Shown: in pieces, positions 1-5,881 of the stretch
How positions within the stretch are numbered: position 1 is the first letter of the stretch
How the letters are laid out: each line of letters opens with the position of its first letter
DNA from: JBMOLK01 sp049325575
GTDB taxonomy: Bacteria; Bacillota; Clostridia; Acetivibrionales; Acetivibrionaceae
Assembly (NCBI GenBank): GCA_049325575.1
Contig: JBMOLK010000246.1
Span: forward strand, 1 to 6,418
Length of the DNA: 6,418 bases
Direction of reading: 5' to 3'
Notes under the pieces: generated by a model
Told to the model about the DNA's origin: nothing
The model's input: only the letters and a program-made list of their open reading frames with translations
The model's database searches: none
Made by a program: the position numbers and the translations under genes

Positions 1-13
1 AACTCTCTAATAA
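1..13 (-). rRNA. 16S rRNA gene, extreme 5' end only (runs off window)
   Basis: Read on the minus strand, the window edge ends in TTTATTAGAGAGTT. This matches the conserved bacterial 16S start, where AGAGTT is followed by TGATCCTGGCTCAG; that continuation would lie outside the window. The mature 5' end is placed about seven bases before AGAGTT by analogy with E. coli 16S, so the boundary is approximate. The call rests mainly on the rRNA-type promoter and leader immediately upstream. The rRNA operon is transcribed leftward, divergently from the HTH/TPR operon. Confidence 0.82.
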
Positions 14-171
14 AATTTATTAGAAAATTTAATTAGCTCATTTAAATTACCTTGCGTTTCGCAAGTTCTCAAATTACTTAACGAGTTCCATTCTCATTAT
101 CTTACACTGTTCACTTTTCAAAGTCCATATGCCGCTTGTACGAGGCGTTTCAGACCTCTTACCAGAGCGAC
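14..171 (-). other. rRNA operon leader (pre-16S 5' spacer)
   Basis: This is the transcribed spacer between the downstream rRNA promoter and 16S. On the minus strand it contains a boxA-like antitermination segment, CTTTGAAAAGTGAAC (about 108-122), resembling Gram-positive rrn leaders. It also has a perfect hairpin, CTTGCG-AAA-CGCAAG (51-65), and a GAGG/CCTC stem near the transcript start (about 141-158). The final AT-rich part (14-50) is likely to pair with sequence downstream of 16S to form the RNase III processing stalk, but the partner strand is outside the window. The exact transcription start is inferred. Confidence 0.75.
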
Positions 172-177
172 TTTTAT

Positions 178-206
178 ATATTACCACACTGTCTTCTCAT
201 TGTCAA
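178..206 (-). promoter_or_regulatory. Strong sigma-A promoter of the rRNA operon (proximal)
   Basis: The minus strand shows a perfect -35 TTGACA (206-201), a 17-bp spacer and -10 TAATAT (183-178). An A/T-rich stretch with A- and T-tracts lies immediately upstream (207-238) and looks like an UP element that binds the RNA polymerase alpha subunits. Initiation would fall near 171. This is the best promoter in the window and fits the demand for rRNA transcription. Confidence 0.9.
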
Positions 207-239
207 CACTTTTTTAAATTTATTTATTAATTCATTTTG

Positions 240-263
240 TGCGACATCGTTTGCGACAGCTTT
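240..263. repeat. Two-copy 12-bp direct repeat between tandem rRNA promoters
   Basis: On the plus strand, TGCGACATCGTT (240-251) is followed directly by TGCGACAGCTTT (252-263), with ten of twelve positions identical. The unit is more G/C-rich than the surrounding DNA. It sits just downstream of the -10 of the distal rRNA promoter and just upstream of the UP element of the proximal one. It could be a protein-binding site or simply a short tandem duplication. Confidence 0.5.
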
Positions 264-266
264 AAT

Positions 267-296
267 AATATATCACCTGCAGCTATATCTTTTCAA
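267..296 (-). promoter_or_regulatory. Candidate upstream (distal) rRNA promoter
   Basis: The minus strand shows TTGAAA (296-291), an 18-bp spacer and TATATT (272-267). It lies about 90 bp upstream of the proximal rRNA promoter. Tandem promoters are common in rRNA operons, which makes this credible. The -35 and spacer are less ideal than those of the proximal promoter, and A/T-rich DNA gives many chance matches. Confidence 0.45.
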
Positions 297-447
297 CTAT
301 TAATAAGTATCGTTTTACATAATTAATCGAATGTATTCGGTTAATCCTCATTTATTCTCTGTTATAAAACATTATGATAAATAATTCGTAGTTTTTAAAT
401 ACATTTTATATTATATGAAATAAATTAAAATTTGCTACTTGCTGATT

Positions 448-546
448 AGAGATAACGAACTGTAAAGCTAAACATATAATTCGCTCCGCTAATTTGATAC
501 AAATGGCGAGCTCATCAAGTTTATCTACTTTTACAGTTCGATCTCT
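448..546. repeat. Extended imperfect inverted repeat (possible structured RNA or MITE-like relic)
   Basis: The outer arms pair over 17 bp with a two-base bulge: AGAGAT-aa-CGAACTGTAAA (448-466) against its complement at 530-546. Inside, TAAAC (469-473) pairs with GTTTA (519-523). At the centre, GCTC (483-486) pairs with GAGC (508-511), GC (488-489) with GC (506-507), and ATTTG (492-496) with CAAAT (500-504) around an ATA loop. The whole 99 bp can therefore fold into one long interrupted hairpin on either strand. There is no T-run on either side, so it is not an intrinsic terminator. No obvious target-site duplication was seen. Confidence 0.65.
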
Positions 547-623
547 TTAAATCCTTCATTATAATAATAAAGCCTATCATTAATCAAATAATTCTACAAT
601 ATTTTCTACCTTTTTGCCATTTC

Positions 624-652
624 TTGATGTATAATATATAAATGAATATAAA
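624..652 (+). promoter_or_regulatory. Candidate sigma-A promoter for the HTH/TPR operon
   Basis: TTGATG (624-629), a 17-bp spacer and TATAAA (647-652) give a good sigma-A geometry. Transcription would start near 659, leaving a 5' leader of about 108 bases before the HTH gene. An overlapping TATAAT (630-635) lacks a suitable -35. The DNA is A/T-rich, so the assignment is tentative. Confidence 0.45.
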
Positions 653-743
653 AAATTCTAGCGTGTTATATATCCTGGTTCTTTAAGGATTAGCAAATGA
701 AGTTGGTTGGTCTGTTAAATTATAATCATAATAATTAAATAAA

Positions 744-753
744 TGTACGTACA
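744..753. promoter_or_regulatory. Perfect 10-bp palindrome next to the HTH gene's ribosome binding site
   Basis: TGTACGTACA is a perfect 10-bp palindrome whose last base adjoins the Shine-Dalgarno sequence of the HTH gene. A third GTAC (760-763) follows the G-run, so the RNA could also form a small stem that encloses the ribosome binding site. Short palindromes are typical operators of XRE-type regulators, which makes autoregulation possible. No second copy was noticed in the window, so this is only a candidate. Confidence 0.35.
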
Positions 754-760
754 AGGGGGG
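753..760 (+). promoter_or_regulatory. Ribosome binding site deciding the start of the HTH gene
   Basis: AAGGGGGG is followed by six bases (TACAAA) and ATG at 767. This favours 767 over the in-frame ATG at 743, which lies upstream of this Shine-Dalgarno sequence and has only A/T-rich sequence before it. Confidence 0.8.
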
Positions 761-766
761 TACAAA

Positions 767-1741
767 ATGCACACAACTCTTAACATAAGAACTTTGCTTG
801 AAATTATCTTAAGCGTCACAAAGAAAAACGCAAACATCCTGGCTGAAAGCTACTTATTAAAAGACAAATCCATTATATCCAAATGGAAGAACAACAGCGT
901 TATTCCCAGAAATGATGATTTAGTGCGGGTTGTAAAGTTTGTACAAAACGAAACAACTGTTGCCCAAAGAAGAATAATCAGGGACAGGATAGAGGAGCTA
1001 ATAAAAAGTGCTCCTATTAAAAATGAATTAAAAAATATCATTATTAATACCGAAGATTTTGGAGAGTTTCTAAAGGAAGTATTTACTGTATCAATTTCAA
1101 AGGAAGGTAATGATCCTGCATCTCAAGACTCCGCTATAGATGAAACACCGGACTCAAATTTATTTACCGGGCCTTCTGAGAATAAGAGCGGTAGATATAA
1201 AGGTACACTGGAATTTGATCTGGTAATCCCGGAAGGCGGCTCTGTGAAATCTTTAAACTTCTTTGATAAACCAAGTATAGAATTTAAAGGTAAAGTTAAC
1301 CTGAACCCGGAAAAAAAGCTGATAAAAGCAGCCAAGTACCTTAGATCCACATCTGTTTTAGGTGTTGTCTTAATATGCATTGTTTCAGGAACATTAATGG
1401 CCTATTCTACCGGTACTAATAGAAAAGACGTAAAAGTCTATAATACAAGGCAAATTGAAACGCCTAGTGAAGCAGCTGTACCAGTAATAAGCGTAACAAG
1501 CTCTCCTGTTCCCACAGTAATACCTTCTCCGGCACCATCACCCGTGCCCGTACCTACTAAGGCAGTGGAGGAAAGTAAGCCTGTCAACGATGCAAAAGTA
1601 AATGGAACTCAAAACCAAACCATAAATAAATCAACAACAAAGATCAGCAATAAAACAACAAACAATAATGTAAACATTAGTGGGAATAACAATATTTATT
1701 TTCAAGGGGACGATAACGCCATAAGTATTGAAATTAATTAA
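767..1741 (+). CDS. Membrane-anchored XRE-like helix-turn-helix protein with extracytoplasmic Gly/Asn motif tail
   Basis: The product has 324 residues and matches no named family that I recognise. Residues about 22-60 resemble an XRE-type helix-turn-helix: LAESYLL, then SIISKWKNNSVIP, then a helix DDLVRVVKFV. Charged helical sequence follows to about 110, then an acidic linker and a probable beta-rich segment (about 145-180). One hydrophobic segment (about 194-213) follows K187, K190 and R193, so the positive-inside rule puts the N-terminus in the cytoplasm and the C-terminus outside. The outer part has a Pro-rich stretch (247-263, eight prolines), a Thr/Asn/Lys-rich spacer, and a terminal motif ISGNNNIYFQGDDNAISI (304-321) that recurs twice in the downstream protein. 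A role as a transmembrane transcription regulator or sensor is inferred from topology; DNA contact is not shown. It is probably co-transcribed with the TPR gene, 62 bp downstream, with no terminator between. Confidence 0.85.
   Translation: MHTTLNIRTLLEIILSVTKKNANILAESYLLKDKSIISKWKNNSVIPRNDDLVRVVKFVQNETTVAQRRIIRDRIEELIKSAPIKNELKNIIINTEDFGEFLKEVFTVSISKEGNDPASQDSAIDETPDSNLFTGPSENKSGRYKGTLEFDLVIPEGGSVKSLNFFDKPSIEFKGKVNLNPEKKLIKAAKYLRSTSVLGVVLICIVSGTLMAYSTGTNRKDVKVYNTRQIETPSEAAVPVISVTSSPVPTVIPSPAPSPVPVPTKAVEESKPVNDAKVNGTQNQTINKSTTKISNKTTNNNVNISGNNNIYFQGDDNAISIEIN
1676..1729 (+). other. Gly/Asn octad motif, copy in the membrane HTH protein
   Basis: This encodes residues 304-321, ISGNNNIYFQGDDNAISI, three residues before the C-terminus. 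It splits into two 8-residue units, ISGNNNIY and FQGDDNAI, each with a hydrophobic residue at position 1 and glycine at position 3. It aligns without gaps to the two copies in the exported TPR protein. Confidence 0.75.
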
Positions 1742-1787
1742 CATAAAATAACATAACTTATAGAGAATATATGTTTAAAAGGAAGGT

Positions 1788-1794
1788 TAGGGAT
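1788..1794 (+). promoter_or_regulatory. Ribosome binding site deciding the start of the TPR gene
   Basis: TAGGGAT lies nine bases before ATG 1804. The in-frame ATG at 1771 has no comparable upstream site and would add eleven polar, basic residues ahead of a complete signal peptide. I therefore prefer 1804. The site is moderate in strength. Confidence 0.6.
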
Positions 1795-1803
1795 AGATCT
1801 TTT

Positions 1804-4800
1804 ATGAAAAAAAAAATTATTATCTTATTTATAGTCTTATTGCTATTTGAGGTGTCTTTTTTTGAAGCCAGTGCTAATGATGTAAGAGTAGTTGTAAACA
1901 GTGTAAATATAAGCGATGCATCCCCAAAAAAGATAAACGGGGTAATATATGTTCCCGTAAGACCGGTTTTCGAAGCCCTTGGGTGGAAAGTTCAATGGAA
2001 TCCAGTAGATAAAACAGTAATCTGTACCAGTGGTACAAACAGTATGGAGTTTAAAGCAGGAAGCAAAGAATTAAGTAACAACGGCCAATATTCCATTATG
2101 GACGAGCCCTTGTTGGTGGTTAACAACAGGTGTTACATACATCAAAAATACATTACACAACAGTTTGGAGTAAAAGTAAGATGGAATAAGAAAGACAATG
2201 TTATAGTTGTTTCCGATAAGGACATAAGCAGTGTTACTATTAATGGAGGAAGTAATATTGTTATAGTTGGAGACGGGATCATTGTAAACATATTTGAGCC
2301 CTCCAGCAAAGAAACTTTGAACGATATGATAAGTTATTCCGACAAACTTTTGGGCATAAACCCCAGTGAAGCACTTTCCAAATATAAAGAGATTCTTGAA
2401 AACATAACACAAAATGATACGCCGGATATTTATGCACGTGTTAAGAACAATATGGGTAATGCCTACAGTATATTGGCAGAATTAAAGGATACAAAAAGTA
2501 ATATCCTTAGCGCTATTGATTCATACCAAAATGCTGTAGATTTCTATAAACAGTATGAAGATGCTGCCAATTGCAGTATTATGCTCATTAACCTGGGTAA
2601 TGCCTATAAGATTTTAGCAGATACAACAGGTGATAAAACCTATCTACTACAGGCGGTTGATAATTATAAAAAAGCTCTGGACTACTATAAACCTGAAGCA
2701 TATCCTATGGACTATGCTCTTGTCCAATATAACATGGGTATAACTTATAAGCAGTTAGGTCTTGAAGAGCTGGCATATTCATGTTGGGAAAATGCAGAGG
2801 ATGTATATTTAAAAACTCTTGACTTAAGCAGCCTGGATAGTAAATCAGAGCTCTATGCCATGATAAAGTATAATCTGGGCAACATATATTATGCCTTTGA
2901 AGAGATGTCGCCCGGAAAGTATGCAGAAAAATCAATAAATTGTTATGAAGATTCTCTAAAAGTTTGGTCTGCAGAGAGTTATCCGATGAATTATGCTAAT
3001 GCACACAGGTTGCTTGGCTATGCGTATGTAAAATTGTATGAATCCGGAAAGGATCCGGACAACCTTGACAAGGCCAGAACTTTATATGAAGAAAGTCTTA
3101 AATTCTACACTATAAGCCGGTATCCCCTAAACTACGCAAAAATAAATTATGAGATGGGTAATCTTTATACTTTATTATCACAACATAAAGATAAGGAAAA
3201 ATCCCTTGCAGAGTCTGTTTTGGCTTATGAAAACAGCTTAATGGTATTTAACCCTTCCGACTATCCGAAATATTATAATCTTGCACTTGAAGGACTAAAG
3301 AAGGTAGATAATTCTTCTGCATCTAAGTATATCAGGGACGAGAGCACCCTAAATATGCCCCCTGTAGACGCTTCAAAAGACCTTAAAGTGGTGATAAACG
3401 GGCAATCCATAAGCTGTTCCGTATCTCCCCGTATCAAAGACCAGGTCCTCTTGTTACCAGTAAGAGAATTATATGAGCTTTTTGGATTTACTATAAAGTG
3501 GAACGGTAAGGATAAAACGGTAACATGTCATAAAAATAATGAAACCGTGGTTTTAAAAGAGAATAGCTCTATGGCAACAATAAATAATACAAGTGTAAAG
3601 CTTTCCTTCCCTGTGACCATAATTGGCGGAAGAATTTATGTTCCTGCTGAAGTTATTGAACAGAGTTTGAGCCTTGATATTAAATATACAAAAAAAGATG
3701 AGACAGTGTATTTCTGGAGTAAAAATAATTCCAGCTTTTCCGTATCCGGCAGCAATAATATTGTCATTGACGGGAACAATATAATTGCAAGTATAATCCA
3801 AAAATATGACCCTGACAAAACAAACCAAGCTATTACTGATGCAGATGCTTTACTTCTTAATAAAAATTACTTGGGCGCAATTAAAAGCTACGAGAAGATT
3901 CATAAAAATATATCCAGCGCAGAAAATCCTTACGAGTATATGCATGTTATGATTAACATGGCAAACGCTTACACGGAACTGTCTTTTATAATAAATAAGG
4001 AAGAAAACGCTCTAAAAGCTATCTCCATTTACGAAGAGACACTTGAGAAAATTACAAATGATACATCAGCGTCAAAACGGGCTGATATCCATAAGGGTAT
4101 TGGTAATGCGTACTACTATTTGGCACAAGTAAGGGACATGGAAAAAAACACTTTAAAAGCGATTTCTGCCCTGGATGAATCTATGAAGTTCTATACTAAA
4201 GAGGACTACCCTTATGATTATGCATTAATGCAGGATATTAAGGCATGGTGTTACCTTACACTGGCTTATGTAAAAGACACTCAGCAAAACTTTATAAATG
4301 CCTTAGAAGCCTGTGAAGAAGCCCTCGATATATTCACTCCTGAAAAGTATCCAAAGGAACATGCTGTATCTAAGAACTCCCAGGGAATTTTTTATACCGG
4401 TTTATTTGGAACCACTGGTAGTCCGCAAGATGTAAAAAGTGCTTTTGCTGCATTTAAAGATGCACTAAAGTTTTTTACATTTGAAAATGACCCTGGTTTC
4501 TACTCTTACATACAGTTCCATCTTGGAATAGCATATGAATACTACTCTTCTTTACAGCGCTCTAAAGAAAACTTTGAAGCAGCTATTAAAGCATATAATG
4601 AAGCTTTAAAATTTTATACACTGGAAAAAAACCCGGTTGGCTATGCAGTCTCACAAAACCGTATGGGGCTAACCTATCTAAAAGCGGCGTATCTGTCAGA
4701 CGGTACAGCTAATGCACAAAAAGCATTAGATGCTTTTAATGAAGCATCCAGGGTATTCACTATAGAGCAGCAGCCGGTCAATTATGCTTTTGTTCAGTCA

Positions 4801-5532
4801 AATATAGCAGGTGCATACAATATTCTGGCAAAAGAGAATTATACAGAGGAATACTTTATAAAAACAATAACAGCTTTTGAAAATGCACTTAAAATTTATA
4901 CCGTCGAAAAATACCCTGTAAATTATGCAGATACAATTATAGAACTGGGTAAAGCTTATGCAACAGTTACAACGCCGGATACTGCTGAAGAAAATCATAT
5001 AAAGGCAATACAGTGTTACGAGGAAGCATTGAAAATATATACAGTTGAAGTAGACCCTATAACGAACGCATATATACAGACATACCTGGCACTGTCTTAT
5101 AACGGCCTTGCCGAAGTAGGAAAAGACCCTAGGAAAAATGCTACTGCTGCTATTGAAGCGTGTAATAACGCGTTAGTGTATTTTACCTATGAAAATTTTG
5201 ATTATTTCTATGCAACGACCCAAATTAGGCTTGGTACAGCATATTACCTACTGTCAAATGTAGAAAATAAAGAGGAAAACTTATTAGAAAGCATAAAAGC
5301 ATCTAAAGAGGCTCTAAGGTATTTTACCATTGATAACTCCCCTTCAACATACGCAGATATTCGTAAAAAGCTGGGAGACAGATATATCTACTTATCAGAT
5401 ATACAGCAGAAGGAAGAAAACATAAAGCTTGCAGCCGAGTGTTATAATGAGGCTTTAAAGTTCTACACCATCGATAACAACCCTTCTGTTTTTCAGGAGA
5501 TAATGGAAAAACTGAAAGCAATCAATAATTAA
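1804..5532 (+). CDS. Exported protein with two [stalk domain - Gly/Asn motif - TPR array] modules
   Basis: The product has 1242 residues. It starts with a signal peptide (MKKK, hydrophobic core, probable cleavage after ASA at residue 24). Residues 26-140 form a copper amine oxidase N-terminal-like stalk domain, recognisable by INGVIYVPVRPVFEALGW and VQWNPVDKTV; this domain is a non-catalytic surface module in Bacillota, and no oxidase is present. An 18-residue Gly/Asn motif (146-163) and a TPR array (about 172-500) follow. A second stalk domain (527-640), a second motif (647-664) and a longer TPR array (about 672-1239) repeat the plan. TPR anchors of type ALKFYT recur every 47 residues. Family knowledge suggests protein-protein scaffolding outside the membrane. 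No LPXTG or S-layer anchor was seen, so how it is retained is unknown. It lies 62 bp after the HTH gene and is followed by an intrinsic terminator, so the two form an operon. Confidence 0.92.
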   Translation: MKKKIIILFIVLLLFEVSFFEASANDVRVVVNSVNISDASPKKINGVIYVPVRPVFEALGWKVQWNPVDKTVICTSGTNSMEFKAGSKELSNNGQYSIMDEPLLVVNNRCYIHQKYITQQFGVKVRWNKKDNVIVVSDKDISSVTINGGSNIVIVGDGIIVNIFEPSSKETLNDMISYSDKLLGINPSEALSKYKEILENITQNDTPDIYARVKNNMGNAYSILAELKDTKSNILSAIDSYQNAVDFYKQYEDAANCSIMLINLGNAYKILADTTGDKTYLLQAVDNYKKALDYYKPEAYPMDYALVQYNMGITYKQLGLEELAYSCWENAEDVYLKTLDLSSLDSKSELYAMIKYNLGNIYYAFEEMSPGKYAEKSINCYEDSLKVWSAESYPMNYANAHRLLGYAYVKLYESGKDPDNLDKARTLYEESLKFYTISRYPLNYAKINYEMGNLYTLLSQHKDKEKSLAESVLAYENSLMVFNPSDYPKYYNLALEGLKKVDNSSASKYIRDESTLNMPPVDASKDLKVVINGQSISCSVSPRIKDQVLLLPVRELYELFGFTIKWNGKDKTVTCHKNNETVVLKENSSMATINNTSVKLSFPVTIIGGRIYVPAEVIEQSLSLDIKYTKKDETVYFWSKNNSSFSVSGSNNIVIDGNNIIASIIQKYDPDKTNQAITDADALLLNKNYLGAIKSYEKIHKNISSAENPYEYMHVMINMANAYTELSFIINKEENALKAISIYEETLEKITNDTSASKRADIHKGIGNAYYYLAQVRDMEKNTLKAISALDESMKFYTKEDYPYDYALMQDIKAWCYLTLAYVKDTQQNFINALEACEEALDIFTPEKYPKEHAVSKNSQGIFYTGLFGTTGSPQDVKSAFAAFKDALKFFTFENDPGFYSYIQFHLGIAYEYYSSLQRSKENFEAAIKAYNEALKFYTLEKNPVGYAVSQNRMGLTYLKAAYLSDGTANAQKALDAFNEASRVFTIEQQPVNYAFVQSNIAGAYNILAKENYTEEYFIKTITAFENALKIYTVEKYPVNYADTIIELGKAYATVTTPDTAEENHIKAIQCYEEALKIYTVEVDPITNAYIQTYLALSYNGLAEVGKDPRKNATAAIEACNNALVYFTYENFDYFYATTQIRLGTAYYLLSNVENKEENLLESIKASKEALRYFTIDNSPSTYADIRKKLGDRYIYLSDIQQKEENIKLAAECYNEALKFYTIDNNPSVFQEIMEKLKAINN
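2239..2292 (+). other. Gly/Asn octad motif, first copy in the TPR protein
   Basis: This encodes residues 146-163, INGGSNIVIVGDGIIVNI, made of octads INGGSNIV and IVGDGIIV. It links the first stalk domain to the first TPR array. It shares G at positions 3 and 11, N at 6 and I at 18 with the other two copies. Confidence 0.75.
3742..3795 (+). other. Gly/Asn octad motif, second copy in the TPR protein
   Basis: This encodes residues 647-664, VSGSNNIVIDGNNIIASI, made of octads VSGSNNIV and IDGNNIIA. It occupies the same place in the second module as the first copy does in the first, exactly 501 residues later. Confidence 0.75.
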
Positions 5533-5550
5533 TTGGATCTTTGTTTACTC

Positions 5551-5584
5551 GGTGGGGGCACTGCAATGTCCCCATCGTTTTTTT
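5551..5584 (+). terminator. Intrinsic terminator of the HTH/TPR operon
   Basis: GGTGGGGGCA (5551-5560) pairs with TGTCCCCATC (5567-5576) over ten positions, two of them G-U, around a six-base loop. One base later comes a run of seven T (5578-5584). It begins 18 bases after the TPR stop codon. On the minus strand the hairpin is not followed by a T-run, so it is unlikely to be bidirectional. Confidence 0.92.
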
Positions 5585-5662
5585 AACCTGTTAGCATTCC
5601 AAGATATAGGAAATATCTTATGTTTCTTCTTATATATATCTATCCACCCAAAATCTTATGTA

Positions 5663-5803
5663 TTAAATAAACCTTGCCTCCCCTATTTCTCTTGTTATTC
5701 TGTTTTCAATGTTCCCTTTGGCATAGACATCAATACTGAAACAAAAAACAGATATAAGCATTACAATACCTATAAACGCTAATACTAATATCTTTGATTT
5801 CAT
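5663..5803 (-). CDS. Small secreted peptide precursor (46 aa), unrecognised
   Basis: The reading frame starts MKSKILVLAFIGIVMLISVF and has a textbook signal peptide: two lysines, a hydrophobic core of about 20 residues, and a probable cleavage site VYA after residue 28. What remains is an 18-residue peptide, KGNIENRITREIGEARFI, with mixed charge. The start is supported by GGGGG nine bases upstream and AAAGGAA directly before the ATG; the HTH gene also has a G-run Shine-Dalgarno site. A candidate promoter and four phased direct repeats lie upstream. No similarity to known peptide families is recognised. It could be a signalling peptide, a small envelope protein, or the stump of a longer exported protein that has lost its 3' part; the 78 bases after the stop show no continuing frame. 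It is convergent with the TPR operon. Confidence 0.6.
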   Translation of the reverse strand: MKSKILVLAFIGIVMLISVFCFSIDVYAKGNIENRITREIGEARFI

Positions 5804-5844
5804 TTCCTTTTACCCCCGTAGGAATAGTTATGTAATGCTTATTC

Positions 5845-5872
5845 TCTATAATTAATTATAAATCAATGACAA
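5845..5872 (-). promoter_or_regulatory. Candidate promoter of the small secreted peptide gene
   Basis: The minus strand shows TTGTCA (5872-5867), a 16-bp spacer and TATAGA (5850-5845), about 40 bases before the start codon. An overlapping TATAAT (5860-5855) has no matching -35. It lies downstream of the Bax inhibitor terminator, so the peptide gene needs a promoter here. The phased repeats end about 10 bp upstream of the -35. Confidence 0.5.
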
Positions 5873-5881
5873 TAGCTGTGA

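Larger units (their letters stand above)
297..742. other. AT-rich divergent intergenic region
   Basis: No convincing gene is present. Both strands are dense in stop codons and no start codon with a ribosome binding site opens a reading frame of useful length. The region holds the ~100-bp imperfect palindrome (448-546) and a candidate rightward promoter (624-652). The remainder is A/T-rich spacer between the leftward rRNA operon and the rightward HTH/TPR operon. Confidence 0.7.

Noticed and set aside
428..556. Minus-strand frame through the palindrome reading KLDELAICIKLAERII
   Set aside because: It looks protein-like but has no ATG, GTG or TTG start in frame and no ribosome binding site, and is short. 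Kept only as a note under the palindrome.
630..635. TATAAT as -10 of the HTH operon promoter
   Set aside because: No -35-like hexamer lies 16-18 bp upstream; TTGCCA (614-619) is only 10 bp away. The TTGATG/TATAAA pair fits better.
743..766. Upstream ATG at 743 as start of the HTH gene
   Set aside because: The strong Shine-Dalgarno sequence (753-760) lies after this ATG and is correctly spaced only for the ATG at 767.
1771..1803. Upstream ATG at 1771 as start of the TPR gene
   Set aside because: No Shine-Dalgarno sequence precedes it, and it would place eleven polar basic residues before a complete signal peptide that begins at 1804.
1879..2223. A copper amine oxidase enzyme
   Set aside because: Only the N-terminal-like stalk domain is present, twice. 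The catalytic domain with its topaquinone tyrosine and copper histidines is absent, so no oxidase activity is claimed.
2071..2412. 113-codon minus-strand reading frame inside the TPR gene
   Set aside because: Its composition is that of an antisense shadow (Cys/Tyr/Asn-rich), it has no domain or ribosome binding site, and it lies wholly within a well-supported gene. The other minus-strand frames within 850-5521 were rejected for the same reason.
5601..5619. Perfect 7-bp inverted repeat AAGATAT/ATATCTT as terminator of the small peptide gene
   Set aside because: It is entirely A/T except one pair per arm and is not followed by a T-run on the minus strand, so it is too weak to call.
5552..5782. 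76-codon plus-strand reading frame beginning MGALQCPH
   Set aside because: It begins inside the intrinsic terminator hairpin, has no ribosome binding site, reads as Cys/Phe/Tyr-rich chance sequence, and overlaps the better-supported small secreted peptide gene on the other strand.
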